NCBI GenBank assembly: GCA_029961685.1
Contig: JARWKL010000010.1
Location: forward strand, 28,370,067-28,434,066
DNA: 64,000 bases
Direction: 5' to 3'
Origin: Aristolochia californica
Lineage: Eukaryota > Streptophyta > Magnoliopsida > Piperales > Aristolochiaceae
Below, one piece after another: positions 32,600 to 45,458 of the stretch. How positions within the stretch are numbered: position 1 is the stretch's first letter; the number at the start of each line of letters is the position of its first letter. The notes beneath the pieces are model-generated. The model saw only the letters and a list, made by a program, of their open reading frames with translations, was not told the DNA's origin and ran no database searches. Position numbers and translations under genes: made by a program.

Positions 32600-33463
32600 T
32601 TTTTGAAAATAAGATGATCTTCTAAATATTATTTCTAGATATTGTTAGTTAACGAACAGAAACTTTCCAAGGGTAGATCTTGATATACTTTCCTGATATT
32701 GTTGATCAAGAACAGCAACTAAAAAAATGAAGCAAAAAATTCGACTTAAATTCGGATCTTCACATGTAACAGGAAACCAGTATGACCTTTGATGTTTCAA
32801 TGCCAATATCTCCTTAAATATAGGTAAGATTAACATGAAATTTTCTCCTTATGAACTATACTTAAATATCTTTCATCAAAGTATAACTTCACTTCATAAA
32901 ATATACATCTTTTGAGATAAATAATCTGATTTATTTACGAATTTCTCCTTTGGCCGAACTAAGTACTCTTTCTCCTTTGGCCAACAAGACCATTGACTCC
33001 TCTGAAATTAATATTTCCATATAAAAAAATTAGATTGAGAATTGGTTGAATAGTAAGAAAATAGACGTGCAGATATTTATTTTGATATATAATTCTCCAT
33101 ATAAAGTTTCATTCTTGATGACATAAAATAGCTCAAAAGTTGAAGCTTTTTTTTGTTGCACAAAACTTTTCTGCTCCTTGACCTTTGTTGTTTCATATGT
33201 AGATTTCTCTTTCTAGAACAATCTGATCTTAATGATTCTTTTTGAGATGGAAACTAGAATCAAATATATTTTGAATGATATGTAATTTTCTATATGAAAC
33301 ATATGGTAAGAGAGTTAAAAATCCAATGAAAAATATGAGCAGGGAAAGAAGACTAAAGAAACTCCTTTTGTTTCCTTTTCTTTTTCTCCCTCTTCTTCTT
33401 CCTCCCCTTCTTCTCCATCTTCTTCACCTTTTCCATCTCTGATCTTTCCCTACTTTGATACCA
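32600..33463 (-). repeat. Inverted relative of the gene-less element's interior, with primer-binding site
   Basis: On the minus strand this region repeats the layout of 28860-29560 (GCTTCAACTTTTGAGCTATTTTATG, ATATATCA-AAATAAATA, CTATTTTCTTACTATTCAACCAATTCT). It ends with the primer-binding site complement CTTTGATACCA at 33453-33463. It is therefore the leader-side interior of a related element in the opposite orientation. Confidence 0.65.
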
Positions 33464-33535
33464 TGTAAAATTTAGGATCCCATGATTAGAACCTCGAACA
33501 AAGTAAGAGAGAGAGAAAGAGAGAGAGAGAGAGCC
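33464..33535 (-). repeat. Truncated copia LTR, minus strand
   Basis: TGTAAAATTTAGGATCCC begins directly after the primer-binding site complement and resembles the LTR start at 21938. Only about 70 bases remain, ending in a GA-dinucleotide tract (33508-33532), before copia coding sequence begins. Confidence 0.6.
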
Positions 33536-34640
33536 TTTATTGAGTGATAGAAAAGGACATAAAGTGGATGTACCGATGCCCTGAATTTTTATTTTGGGAT
33601 CTATCTGCAATGGATACAAACCGGTTCATAGTACATAGTGATAAGTTTGACAAATTATTTATGTGACCAGAAATATGTTCAGAGGCACCTGAGGATCCAC
33701 AATATAGAGCTAGAATGTGAGACCAAGGAGAACACACCAGTGGTAGCAACTATAGTTGTAGTAGCATCCTAAGGGGCTGTCATCAAATTTTTGAATTTCT
33801 AGAATAAGGCATAATCTTTATCTTGTAATGTTTTTTCCTTTTGACGATTCAATGAGCACTTCATTGTTTACTGGTGTGCTAGAGATGGAGGCTTGATGAG
33901 CCTTGAAATAATCTAGTTTTCCATGTAAATTCCAACACTTGTCAACCAAATATTCATTCAGGCCACAAAAAGTACACTTCCTATTTCGACAAGAGTTGGA
34001 GGGATTAAACATTGAATCACTAACACTCTTTCCTCTACCTTTACCATAGTGTTTACCACCTTTTCCACATCCTCTTCCTTGACTATTACTCCCCCTTCCT
34101 TGGGAATACATGGCAAAATTTTCTACTTGTTCTAGCTGAGAAGAGGATATCTTGACAAGTTCCCTAAGCATGGGCTGAAAACACATCATTAAAAGAAGGT
34201 CTAGCAGATGATCTTAATACCTAAGTTTTTGCAACATCTAAATAATATTGTAGATTGGCAAGGCATATCGGTTACACAAAATTTTCTCTTTGTTTTTCTT
34301 AAGTGGCAATATCTATTAAATATAGTTGATATACTATCCATTCTTGAAGCAAGCCTAGCAACTTGGCAAAGTATTCATGAAGAATACCTTCGTGCTTTGT
34401 GTTACACACCTCCTAAAATATGTCATAAATCTTTTGAATACAATCATGATTGGAGTATAATTGAGAACAAGTGTCCCAAATATCCTTGGTTTTGTTGAAT
34501 TGAATAAAATTGTTTGCAACAACTATTTCCATATTGTTGATCAGCCAACTTATTAATAAGGTATATTCCTTTAGCCACTTGTGATAAGAAGCCTCAAATT
34601 CATGCATAGGTGGCTGATTTAAATGGCCAACAAGGTCTCT
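33536..34640 (-). pseudogene. Copia gag and protease remnant, minus strand
   Basis: Minus-strand frames: 34413-34607 is the gag core (EASYHKWLKEYTLLISWLINNM, IWDTCSQLYS); 33818-34189 is glycine-rich (SQGRGSNSQGRGCGKGGKH) followed by a zinc knuckle, CTFCGLNEYLVDKCW, whose histidine is replaced by tyrosine or leucine; 33537-33749 is the protease start, where GSSGASEHISGH has lost the aspartate of DSGAS. The element is cut at 33536, so integrase, RT and RNase H are absent. It is the same family as the copies at 40560 and 42487-45185. Confidence 0.85.
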
Positions 34641-35677
34641 AGCGATTAAAAATTATTTAATAGTGTAACCATGACACACAATTACTTAAAACTCTTGGGA
34701 GGAATTGTTATGATTCTTGTGGGATCATGTTTGCTAAAACAAGCATATGATGGAGAGGTGGAAGAGTTACTTGAAAAGTCAGCCATGCTTAGACAGATTC
34801 AACACTTAAATTTAAGATTACACTTGGCACTAGTGAGTCAAGTAATAACTCTTAGAGAAACATGTACAAACAATGGCTGAAACTTAGAGGACAAACCACA
34901 CAACTTTAGTGTATGAAGGGGAATAAACTTCAACACCTCAAATCAACTATCAAGTCCAGGTATGAAAACACTCCAAATCAATGCCTCGAACCATAGCAAG
35001 ACACAAGAGAAAAACATGTATAATCACCAAGACATGCTTGCATACGAATAGAAGGTCGAAGTAACCCACAACTTGAATTATGCAACTATCAATTCCAGAA
35101 ATTAAAACACAAACTTAATACAAGAAAAAATATGGAATAAGGCCATGATCACACTTCATCCTTCAATTTAGATTGACAAACATAAATGAAATAAAACTCC
35201 TCCAAACATAGCCTTCAAACCATATCTTAGGGTTTTAATGAGATGAAGAACCAACACAATTCTCATCAAGGAGAGATGAAAACCAGAATTTCAAGGGACT
35301 TTTCAAAATCAAGGATACTAATTTTTTTAGTAGATTTTATGCCCAATAAAACAGAAACTCACTACTTAATCAAAAAAATAGATATCAACCATGCTTTGGA
35401 CCATGATGTACTCAACTTTTCAATGGAGACAATATGGATTCTGAAACAAAATTTGGATATTCTAGACATGATTTTGGATGATCTAAGACATGAATTGAAG
35501 GATGTAACACATTTATTTGGAACTATGACCTTGCTAGAATTTGAAAAACAGCACATTTCCTCCTTCCAAAATAGCACTTTTCTTCCTTCACTCATTGAGA
35601 AATATGCCTCCTTTTTATACTTCAATCACTTTTGAGTAGATTTGATTTAAAATCCTAGAATATTTGCTATAGTACCA
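34641..35677 (-). other. Copia leader region, minus strand
   Basis: Sequence between gag and the LTR, ending in TAGTACCA, a decayed primer-binding site complement. It is homologous to 44440-45185 (shared ATCAAGGAGAGATGAAA-type blocks and TCAATTTTAAATTGAAGG-like blocks). A 130-codon plus-strand frame at 35243 lies wholly within it and is not conserved as a frame in the other copy, so I do not call it a gene. Confidence 0.6.
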
Positions 35678-35975
35678 TGATCGGTTATAGTGTTGTATGT
35701 GTATAAGGTTTAGGGTTTGAGAGAAGAGAGTGGAAGAAGAAGAAGAGGAGAGAGAAAGAGTGGCAGAGAGGAGCAACTCATGCTAGACAAAGAGAGGTAA
35801 GAAAAGAAAGAGTTCAGGCACGTCCCTTGAGCCCTTCCCCTTACTTCTTATTTATAGATATGAGGGCTTGTAAGCCTAATACAAGAGTAAAAGAAAAGAA
35901 CTTCAAGTTTTACACAATTTTATCCCATGTCACTCACTCACTGAATTACATATAATGCCACTATGTTCTTTGACA
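35678..35975 (-). repeat. 5' LTR of the minus-strand copia fragment
   Basis: About 298 bp, starting TGATCGGTTATAG and ending TTTGACA. It has TATTTATAGATATGAGGG and CACTCACTCACTGAATTACA in the positions seen in the LTRs at 41653, 45186 and 45519, so these four form one family. Confidence 0.7.
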
Positions 35976-37654
35976 ACTATCTAGATGAAACTCTTTAGCT
36001 AGTGAGACTCAATACACTAGATAGATACCCTATTAATCAAGAGTTAGTTGGCTCTTAACCTTTATTATCGTTGGTTCAACGCCTAGGGTTATCTAAAGCG
36101 AGATAAAAGAGGTTTAATTTTTAGTTGAATTAATAAAAGATTCAAATAGCTTATAATTTATTAAATGATTGACTGACTAACCAACTTCTGCTCCAAATGT
36201 ATGTGGTACTAAGAACTGGCCATTTACTTTCTTGTGTTCCAGCTCTCACATACGTTCAATCAAGACACTACTCATGTAAACCCATGTCGCTTTATCTAGG
36301 GGAGAGAGATATGTCACCAAACATTTGGCTCTCCTTTTTCAACAAGAACCCTTCTACTTGCTGAAATAACTTAAACTAAACTTACTATTTGAGACCACAT
36401 GGACTCTCTACGGCCTTGAAGTGGGGATCGTAGCATGGTCTAGGTTATGTAAGTCCTTGTGTAAGAGTGTTGTATATTGGTTGTGTGGCCAATTGAGTAG
36501 CATAAATCCTTATGTGGTTAGTGATGTAATTGCATACTTGTGGCCTTCTTGATGTAGATGCCATTTAGTTTTTTATATAGTGGCTTCAATCCAAAGTGTT
36601 TGCACTTAGGGAGTGGACATGGCAATTTGAGTTTGGATTGTGAACTGCTATAATTCATGTTTAATCACTCCGGTGATTGATCTTATTTGCATTGAATGAT
36701 AAATTCAAATCACTTTTAAAAGTAGAAATTCGCATAGAAAGAAAAGAGCACATCAAGGCAAAGAAGAATACAAAATTGGTAATAAAGGACAAACCTATTT
36801 AGCTTGTGCCTCACAGGACTAAACAGATGGAGTCATAAAATTTTAGGTTAATCAAAATATTGGTCTAATCATAAAACAAAAACAACAAAATTTCAGGAAA
36901 AGTAATAACAAGCTTGAAATAGGATAAAACAAGAACAAATAGTTAAAAAAAAAACAACAATTGAGATTTAGGAGAGAACAAAGGTGATTATTTAAGTTTT
37001 TGACCTGGTTCGACAAGATTGGAGGTGAATGTGGTGACTTTCTAGGGTTTCGTTCAATCTTTTAAATGGAGAAAGAAGCAAGAAAGAATGGAGGAAAATG
37101 GAGAAAGAAATAAGAAAAGAAGGAGAATGAAAGGAGAAAAGGAGATTTTAACATGGTTCATTGACTTTGGAGGTGACTACATAGTCGTGTTCTATGCAAT
37201 TTTGAATGTAGAAAGAGCAGAGAAAATGTAGAAAGCAAGAGAAGCAAGGGATAAACAAGGAATAAACAAGGAATAACCATTAGATAACAAGGGTCAAACA
37301 AGAGAGAATGATGGAGAAACACTTTTGCTCAATAAAGAGAAGCAAGGGCTTACAATGAAATTAAGAGGAGCAAAAATGAAATGTCAATTAGAAGTCAAGG
37401 GAAATTTTGGGGGTTTGATGTCAAGTTTTGGATCGGGATATTTATTGAATTTGGATGCCTTCATTCCAGTTTCAAATTTAATCAATTTATTTTGGATTTG
37501 AATATCCGTTGAGGATATGAAAGATCCAAAAATTTTGAATTTTATCCAAAAATGGGCCCCCATTACTTGTATCTACTGCTCAAACCATTAAAATGACCAT
37601 ATAGAGTGTTCGAAAATTTAGAAGAAACAAAATCAAAAGCAAAGTAATACAATG
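35976..37654. other. Gene-free stretch, unassigned
   Basis: I see no gene, LTR pair or structural RNA. Part of it (37000-37400) is purine-rich with repeated GAGAAAGAA-like words. It ends in CAATG, the target duplication of the solo LTR that follows. Confidence 0.4.
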
Positions 37655-39176
37655 TGTTAGACCAATGGTAAAATCATGTTGGTCTTTATTATTTTGATGA
37701 TAAAAATGGGTAGCTTGAAAGTGTGCTACAAATCAGGTTATTAGTGTATCTTTGCAACACAAATATTATGAAGTCTATGGCAAAAGCTCAAGACAAAATA
37801 ATAATCAAACAAATTGCCATGTCAAAAATCGAAACAAAAACTCATTAAAGATTGTTGCTTTGAAGATAACTTTACACAAAGAAGAATCTTGGACACTTGA
37901 AGAACAAGAGTCAAAGCCAAATTAAAAATCTCAAGAACTCTAGTTAAGCAAGTAGATATCCAATTAAATTCACATTGTTAAGCACAAATATGTTATCGAG
38001 CTTTAGGGCATGAAATTTTTCAAAAAATATTTTAGAAATTCATATACATATTTTAAAAATGGTAAATCCCTTAGAATAGCCTATACAATTCTTACATTTT
38101 AAAATAGTATATTAGCATATTGAATAATCTATCATTCTCCATGAGCTTGATTGATCAAGAATGCAGACTAGCATAAATTTTCAAGCATGATCAATCATCA
38201 GGTCTGACATGATCAATTATATAGAAGGCTATCAGATGAGGTTATAAAACATTATCAATCATCCTCTATTTCATAATCGATCATACAAAACTCAGCATAG
38301 CCAGTTTTGTAAAGTATGATAGATCAATCAAAATGGGTTGATTAATCAATGAGTGTTTTTGAAAGGTTGAAAACTCATTGATTGATGCCCTAATTGATCA
38401 ATAGGTTTAGGAAACACAAAAAATATAGTTTTTATATATGGTTGATCAATCATACCTTTTCATTTATTGATTAACATTTTTCGCAAATTTTTCTAAACGG
38501 TAAAACTAGTTTGGTTGAGAAACTTATAAATAAACTTCCAAACTCATAGAGGAGAGAAACTTGAGCTTACATTGGCATACCAAACCTCTGGAAGATTATT
38601 TTTGGGCTTGAAATTCTAATTTTACCCTTTTGAAAAGAAAAACTCTAAAATTTCCTAAACCTTTCATTTTCTCTTCACATTCTTTGTAGTCAAAATTCCA
38701 TCAAGCTCCAATTCAGTTCAGTTCACTTGCTTAGAGATTTGGAAATTTGGATCACTAGGAGAAGGGTTATCTCTCCAAAAGAAAGTTGTAAGTTTAAATT
38801 TTACTTTTTTGTATTTTAAATTTATTTAATAGAGGTTCTGTAGTACCTTAAAACTATAAGCATTGGCATTCTAGAGCTCGAAATCTAGAGGGAGTGCCCA
38901 CTAGAGCCACAATCTACTTTGTATTGAATTTCTTTAGGAGCTTAAAGAGTGCCTAGATCACTTTTTTTATTTTCAATATTGATAGTGTATTATTGAAATT
39001 TTCCCAAGCAAAGGTCTTGGGCGAAGATTAACACTAGGGGAACATTGATAAAAAAAATGTTTTGTCTCCTTGTGGTGTGTGTGTATTAATTACTTGTCAT
39101 GTTTTTCACTATAAGAGCTTAATTTTTTACTTAGAATCTCAGTTCACCCCCACTTGAGAAGCCACCTGGGCAAACA
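37655..39176 (+). repeat. Solo LTR, Sirevirus-like, 1522 bp, with target duplication
   Basis: Starts TGTTAGACCAATGG and ends GGGCAAACA. Flanking 5-mers are identical: CAATG at 37650-37654 and at 39177-39181. TTTTGATGATAAAAA near the start and CAGTTCACCCCCACTTG near the end are typical of long copia LTRs of the Sirevirus group. Between 38120 and 38480 lie many palindromic TTGATCAA/GATCAATC words. No coding capacity and no internal region, so it is a solo LTR. Confidence 0.8.
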
Positions 39177-40559
39177 CAATGCAACATAATTTGTCTAATT
39201 AGAAAGGAGTTCAAACATTTGAAGAAATAGAAGGTTAAGTTTGATGAAATACACACCACTCAAAAGACATGTATCAACCATTTGAATGTTCTACTCAAGA
39301 TTATAGAAGCCTTATTGGAACTTCTATCTTCAATCAACCTTTTAAACGGCCATCAAGCGAACAAATGGCTGAAGACTGAGGAAACGTTGAAGAGATAAAG
39401 ACCATTTGAACACATTTGTTTAATTGTAAGACGTCAAGCACCCCATCAAAGAAGAGTATTTGAACAAGATCAAATTGTGTTAAAATGGAGGAACACAAAA
39501 TGTTGTAGAGGAAGATTTCAAGTTTCAATCCATCCAATATAGATCTCCAAAAATTTTAAGTGACTCATCATTGTGATCAATAGCTCAAAATGAAGATTTA
39601 AAGTAAACTCGAACACAAAAGGTCATTTCTATGAAAAGTAGATAGATTTTAATGCTAAAATATCTTGTACTTAAGTTATTTTTTATCCCAGATTATTCAA
39701 AACGATTTGCTATAGTGATTTTGAGTACTATCTCATTTTGAAACCAAATTGAGACACTTGATCTCAAGAAAAAGAAATCCTCCTCAAGTTTTCAAGGGAG
39801 CTAAGCACATTTAATCACTTATTCTAAAATATTATTTGTGTTTAATTGTAATCTCTTACTTTGAAATCAATTTTTTTAGTTTAGCCTTTGATTTGGGCCA
39901 TGAGTTTTTAAATTTGATTTTTCATTTGGAGCTTTCTCAAAGCAATTTTCAATAAAAAAAACTCTTGTTTTATTTTAGTCACATATTCTTTGTATTTTAA
40001 ATTATAATATGAGATTAAATTGACTTGCAATCTCATAGTTTAAGATCACAAGTTGGGTGTGTCCTTCATTGTTGTTTTTATTGTAAAATTTGCTTATCAA
40101 GTTGCAAATATTGAGCTTACCTTGTAAAGAAAGATGGACTTCTTTTATTCTTAGGACAAACCTTATCCTAAACTCACTCAATTAACCCTTAAGGTTTGAG
40201 TTGTAGTTTGTTTTGCTATCAATATTTTTTGTGGGTCTAAGTTAGTATGCTTAGTTGGTTCTTGGAAGACCCATTAAAGGCAATTGTTATAATTAGACCT
40301 TTTTATGGTGAATTGATTATAAGTGTTGTTTGGATTTTTCTTTTATCATATTTAATCTTGAGGTATGAACATCTTAATAGTGGATATAACAACCTTAGTT
40401 TGGGTAAGGAGAAGCCATTAATGTCTTAAGTTTCTATAAGAAACCATAGTCCTATGTGAAAGTCACCTACCCTTTAGAAGGATCTGAAGTGACCTATTTA
40501 ACAATTTTTTTTGTGGCTGATGTTGATGCATGATTAGCCTTGTTTAAATTGGTTTCTCA
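39177..40559. other. Gene-free stretch, probably old LTR sequence
   Basis: No coding frame that I recognise. Words such as TTTGAATG, TCAAGTTGCAAA and TTTTTGTGGGTCTAAG suggest another decayed long LTR, but no ends or target duplication could be found. Confidence 0.35.
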
Positions 40560-41652
40560 TGTACATTTCAACACGTCTTAACTATAAGATTATTGAGCTA
40601 AAAAAAGGTACAATTCCTATTTTGGCAAGAATTTGAGGTAGAAGTGGAATCACTACTTCTTCATCAGTCTCTACCACCAAATTGACCTTCTCTTCCTCTT
40701 CCTCTGTCATAGCTACCATTCCCCCTACCTTGGGAGAGCATGGTTGAGTCTAGCTAAGATGTAGCCTCTTTATTTGGGATCCTAAGCATTGTAGCACAAA
40801 CAACACAAACATCGTAAAAAAAAGGTCCAGCAAAAGTGCTAAGTACCTAAGATTTTGCAACTTCAAGATAGTGCTTTAAGTTGGCAAGGCATATGGCAAA
40901 AACCTGTGCTTTTCTTAATCTTTCTTGGGCTGCAATGTCAGTAGAATAAGGTTGTGAGACTCCTCTCTTTTTAAGAGATCTCTAAATCTAGAAAAGTACT
41001 CATGGAGATTGTCACCTTAATTTGTCATATACATCTAATGAAAAATATCATAATCTTTTAAAGACTGGCAAGAGAGGAATATAGCTTGATACGAATCTTT
41101 CAAACTTCTCTAGTTATATCCAAGTGAACAAAATTGTTAACAACTGGAACATTCATGTTGTTTATCAGTGTGCTTATAACTGCAATGTCTTCTTTGAAAC
41201 ACTTATGATAGGAAGAACCATCTTCTTCAATAGGGAAAATAAGTGGTTGTGTCAAGTACCCAACAAGATCCCTTATAATAAAAAAAAAATTGACAGATTC
41301 AAACTATGATGAATAATTACTAAGCCTCTTGAGTACAATGGTAGTGATTCTTAGAAATTTGTAGAGTGATTTTATGGCATTAATTACATTGATTTTTGAA
41401 TCCAAATAATTGCCAAACAAAAATATCACTTTCAACGCTCTTATAGGTATTTAAAAATGATTTTTTAGAGATTACAGCACTTGACTTGAGATATCAACAA
41501 GAGGACATAGATTGATGATTTTGAGAATTTAAAACACACAAAAAGGAATGCCTTAACAACCTGGTTTAATAACAAGGTCACACTAGAAATTTTTTACAAC
41601 ATGGTTGCTTCAAAACTTGACGAAGAATCCCCCTACCCTTTTCCTTGCTCTT
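40560..41652 (-). pseudogene. Copia gag remnant and leader, minus strand
   Basis: On the minus strand near 40600-40740 is a basic, glycine-rich gag C-terminus like that at 33960-34120 (the GGRGSYDRGRGRE-type region before the knuckle). The gag core is at about 40830-41200, with stops. 41300-41650 resembles the leader of the same family. It ends against the LTR at 41653, which would be its 5' LTR; the primer-binding site there is no longer recognisable. Confidence 0.6.
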
Positions 41653-42486
41653 TGTTAGTCTAGGGTTTCATGCTTAGAAGAACTAGGGTTTAGGAGGAGA
41701 AGAAGAAAGAATAAGAAAAGAAGAAAAGAAATGACTAGATGAGAGCCTTGGACCACGTGAAGCAAGAAGAGAGGAAAAGAGGCTTGGATGCCCTCCCCTT
41801 GTTGAATTTAGGATCCCTTTTCCAATATTTCGAGCAAGGTAAGAGAGAAAGAAAAAGGAGAAAAGTGGAAGAAGGCTCTTGGGTAGAGAGAAGAAGAGAA
41901 GAGGAACAAGGTGTGTGCCAAGCAAAGAGAGAGAGATTTACTCAAGAGAAAATTTTAGAACTTGATTAATTCCGAATTACAACACCTTTATTTATAGTAG
42001 AGGAAGTGATAGAGTCCTTAAACAATTAGCCTTTAAATCTCCTAATTACATTCCAACTCTAACTCTCTAAGATAAGTCTATCATGAAAGGATAACACAAT
42101 CTAATACAGTTCTAATATAAGTTGAACTATAAATCTTCTTCAAGAAAGTGTGAGATAAGGGAGGAGGCCAGCTCGTGGCCTTATCCATGTGGGTCCCACA
42201 TGATCTTCCACCTCATGGTATCTTTGTAGGTCCCACTTAATCTTCAAGTCTTCTAACTCATTTCAGCTTGTGCTTCTTATCTTCTTAACTCGTGCTAGCT
42301 TGGGTGAGGACTCTTCTTGGCAACCCACGTCATCATGGTGGGTCCCACATTGTAACACCCCTCAACATCTTATTCATCTTATTTTAGTACATGAGAAAAA
42401 GAAAAGTAACTAGAAAAACTCTCATGATTATAATTTATGCCCTCACTTGCTTAATTACAAGATATGCCACTCATACTATTTCAACA
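41653..42486 (-). repeat. Copia LTR split by a solo LTR (41653-41799 and 42363-42486)
   Basis: Without the insertion the LTR is 271 bp, almost the same as the partner at 45186-45458 (273 bp). It starts TGTTAGTCTAGGG and ends ATTTCAACA. To its right is the polypurine tract of the minus-strand element at 42487-45185. To its left is the leader of a second element, so this LTR too is shared by two tandem bodies. Confidence 0.78.
41800..42357 (-). repeat. Solo LTR inserted in a copia LTR
   Basis: 558 bp, TGTTGAATTTAGG to CATTGTAACA, with identical 5-mers CCCCT at 41795-41799 and 42358-42362. It is the same family as the LTRs at 9486, 23209 and 31068. A GA-rich leader and ACCTTTATTTATAGT (TATA on the minus strand) are visible. 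Confidence 0.88.
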
Positions 42487-44440
42487 CTACCCCTCAAGCT
42501 GGCCAAAAAACATCAAACATTCCCAACATGGTATATGTAGTAAAGAGAGACCTTGTAGGAATGCTTCTGTGAAAATATCTGCTAAGTGGTTCTTGGAGGG
42601 AACATATTGCATGGATATGACACATGCTTGCAATTTTTCCTAAACAAAATGATAGTTAATTTTAATGTGTTCGATTCTTTCATGAAAAACTAGGTTGGTT
42701 GCAATGTGAATGGCTACTTGATCATCACAGTGAAATTGCATAGGCTCGGTTATCTGGAACTCAAGCTCTATCATCAAGGATTTGAGTCATAACAACTCGC
42801 TTATTGCATGAGTCATGGTCCTATATTCTACTTTGACACTTTACCTAGCCACAACATTTTGTTTTTTGCTTCTCCAAGTGACTAAATTACCTCCCATAGT
42901 TGTACAATAATTGAAAGTTGGTTTTTTGTCATCAAGGGAACAAGTCCAATCTACATTTGCAAATCTTCAATATTAGTATGTGTATGACATTTATTTAGTA
43001 ACCCATGACATGGATTTTTCTTTAAATACCATACTCTCTCTAGTGCTATTCAATGAGACTATCGGGGTTAGTGCATAAATTGACTGATGACACTTACAAA
43101 ATAAAATGTCTGATCTTGAGATTGTGAGATAAATTAATTTATCAACCAAATGTTGGAACTAACCAACATCAACTATATCCCCAGATTCAACACATAATTT
43201 AATATTGGGTTCCATTGGTGTATCATTCCAATTTCTTTTAAAAGATTGAGGACATACTTCCTTTGAGACAAGATAAGCCACGACTAGATTGCAGAGCTTC
43301 TATGCCCAAAAAATATTTGAGTAGACCTAGGTCTTTTATTTTAAACTCTTTACTTAAATCCTTTTTTTTTTGTCTACTAAATACCTACAATATCACTCCC
43401 AATAATAATAATGTCATCAACATATATATCCACAAGAATCATACCTTTTGCAAATATCTTTGTAAACATGGAGTGATCACTTTCATACGATGTGAATTCA
43501 AGTCGAATAACCACAATAGTAACCTTATTGAACCAAGTACTAGGGTTTTGTTTCAACAAAGAAATTGCGTTATTTAGTCGAAATACCTTCTCCCCCTCAA
43601 CCACATAACCTGGTGGTTGACTTATATAGACCTCCTTTGATAGATCACCATAGCGAAAAGCATTTTTAACATCCAAAAAGATAGATAACCCATTTAAAAT
43701 TGGTCGCTAAAGAAACAAGAAGTCATATTGAATTCATCTTGGCTTCCAAAAAAGAGTTTCATCATAATCAATATCATAAGACTTAATGTAGCCTTTGGCG
43801 ATCAATCTAGCTTTATACCAAGCCACTATGATGTCAGGGTTATATTTGAGGGTAAACACCCATTGGCAACCCATTGCCTTTTTAGTTGACGAAAAGAGGG
43901 TCAAATCCCAAGTATGGTTGTATATATGGCCTAGATCCCCTCATTCATGGCAGCCTTTCATTTTGGATCATGTAATGCCTCATCATACATATGTAGAATG
44001 GAGGAAGATGACACTATAGCTAAGAATGAAACACAAGATTCTGATAGATGGTGCATGGAGACATAGTTACCAATGGGGTGAGAGGATGGTTGTCGAATAG
44101 TAGTGGTCTGAGGCTTTTTTATGGAGGGCAATTGGTCTAGTATCATGTGGTGGGCCAAATACAACAAGAGAAGATGAAGGAGAGTTACCTTAGAAGCATT
44201 AGAAGACTTCACAATGGAGTGGTTGGTTGAAGGAGAGAGACTAGTCTCTTGTGTCGAAGATGACTCACCATTATGAAAAAATTGGTGATCCAATAAAATA
44301 ACTGGCCAAGGCATCCTTATTGACCAAGACAAGTAGTTACTCAAACCCTTGAGAGGGATCATAGTGATTTTCAAAGGATCAGGTTTGCTAAAATCAACAT
44401 ATGATGAAGAAAAAGAGGAATTACATGAAATTTCTATCAC
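42487..44440 (-). pseudogene. Internally deleted copia polyprotein: gag start joined to RT
   Basis: Minus-strand copia remnant. The RNase H region at 42560-43000 is broken (the HERIKHI-type box near 42680 can be read in a broken frame). RT at 43377-43676 keeps LDVKNAF-like MDVKNAFRYGD, PPGYVVEGE and an intact YVDD. The frame at 43958-44440 begins like Gag (DPLKITMIPLKGLSNYLSWS), then soon reads PSSHPIGNYVSMHHLS, the stretch just before RT, and YDEALHDPK. Most of gag, protease and integrase are therefore deleted. Confidence 0.82.
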
Positions 44441-45185
44441 GCTAGATCAATTACAAATACTTTATTTTGTAATTAACTCATGAGATTAGCAAGGCAAACA
44501 CAATTTCAAAACTAGAATCAACACCAAATTACAAAGGAAGTTGAATAGATGAGGAATAACTATATGAAAAACTAAATTTATTTATGAGGCAAAACACACA
44601 TAATTTGAACTTGAACTCAGGTGAGTCAATACCAGCGTTTAAACACTAGTTCAATGCTGAAAAAATTTGATAATTAACCCACAAAAAACACAGCTTTAAA
44701 GTGGGATTGAAGGCTGGTTTTAACACACAACTTTCTTCAACAATTAACTTCAAAGCCTACTTTAGGGTTTCACTGATTTGAAAAACATACATAACATTCA
44801 TCAAGAGGAGATTGAAGCCAGCAAAAAATACGATGTTTTAAATTGAAGGAGTAATTTTTTGGCATCAATTTAATTGTTAAACAATAGAGCAATGATAGCC
44901 TACAAAAAATTCAGAATTCAGCCATATACGGGTAGAAAAGAGCACGATTTTCAATAGACCATGCAATCTGAATTTAAAACACACTTTGGATATTTAGGAC
45001 TTGGTTTTGGCTGAATTAAAATGAAATTCAAGGACTAGAAGACACTTATCCAATTTAGAACCTTGCTGAAAATTGAAAAATCCAGCATTGTACTTCCTTC
45101 AATGGCTAGAAAAGCTCCTTTTGCACACTTTTAATTCTTTTGGACAAACTTTGCTTGAAACCATAGAATCCCTACTCTGATACCA
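44441..45185 (-). other. Copia leader with primer-binding site
   Basis: Non-coding region with CTCTGATACCA at 45175-45185, the reverse complement of TGGTATCAGAG. It is similar to 34641-35677. No gene is visible. Confidence 0.65.
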
Positions 45186-45458
45186 TATTAGATTATAGGG
45201 TTTCATATTTAGAATAACTAGGGTTTAGGAAAAGAAAAAAAAAAGGAGAAGAGAAGAAGAGACTAGATGAGGAAGAGAGGAAAAGAGGCTTGGAGGGCTC
45301 AAGATGTCTATGCCCTCCCCCTCAACATCTTATTTATAGATGTAGGGTAGAAACCCTAGTTCACGAGAAAAAGAAAAGGAACTTGAAAACTACCATAATT
45401 ACAACTTATGCCACTCACTCACTTAATTACAAGAGATGCCACTCATACTATTTCAACA
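45186..45458 (-). repeat. 5' LTR of the deleted copia element
   Basis: 273 bp, starting TATTAGATTATAGGG (TG decayed to TA) and ending ATTTCAACA. It is the partner of the LTR at 41653. TCTTATTTATAGATG is its TATA region on the minus strand. Confidence 0.82.

Noticed and set aside
35243..35635. 130-codon plus-strand open frame
   Set aside because: It lies inside a copia leader homologous to 44441-45185, where no such frame exists; no domain is recognised.
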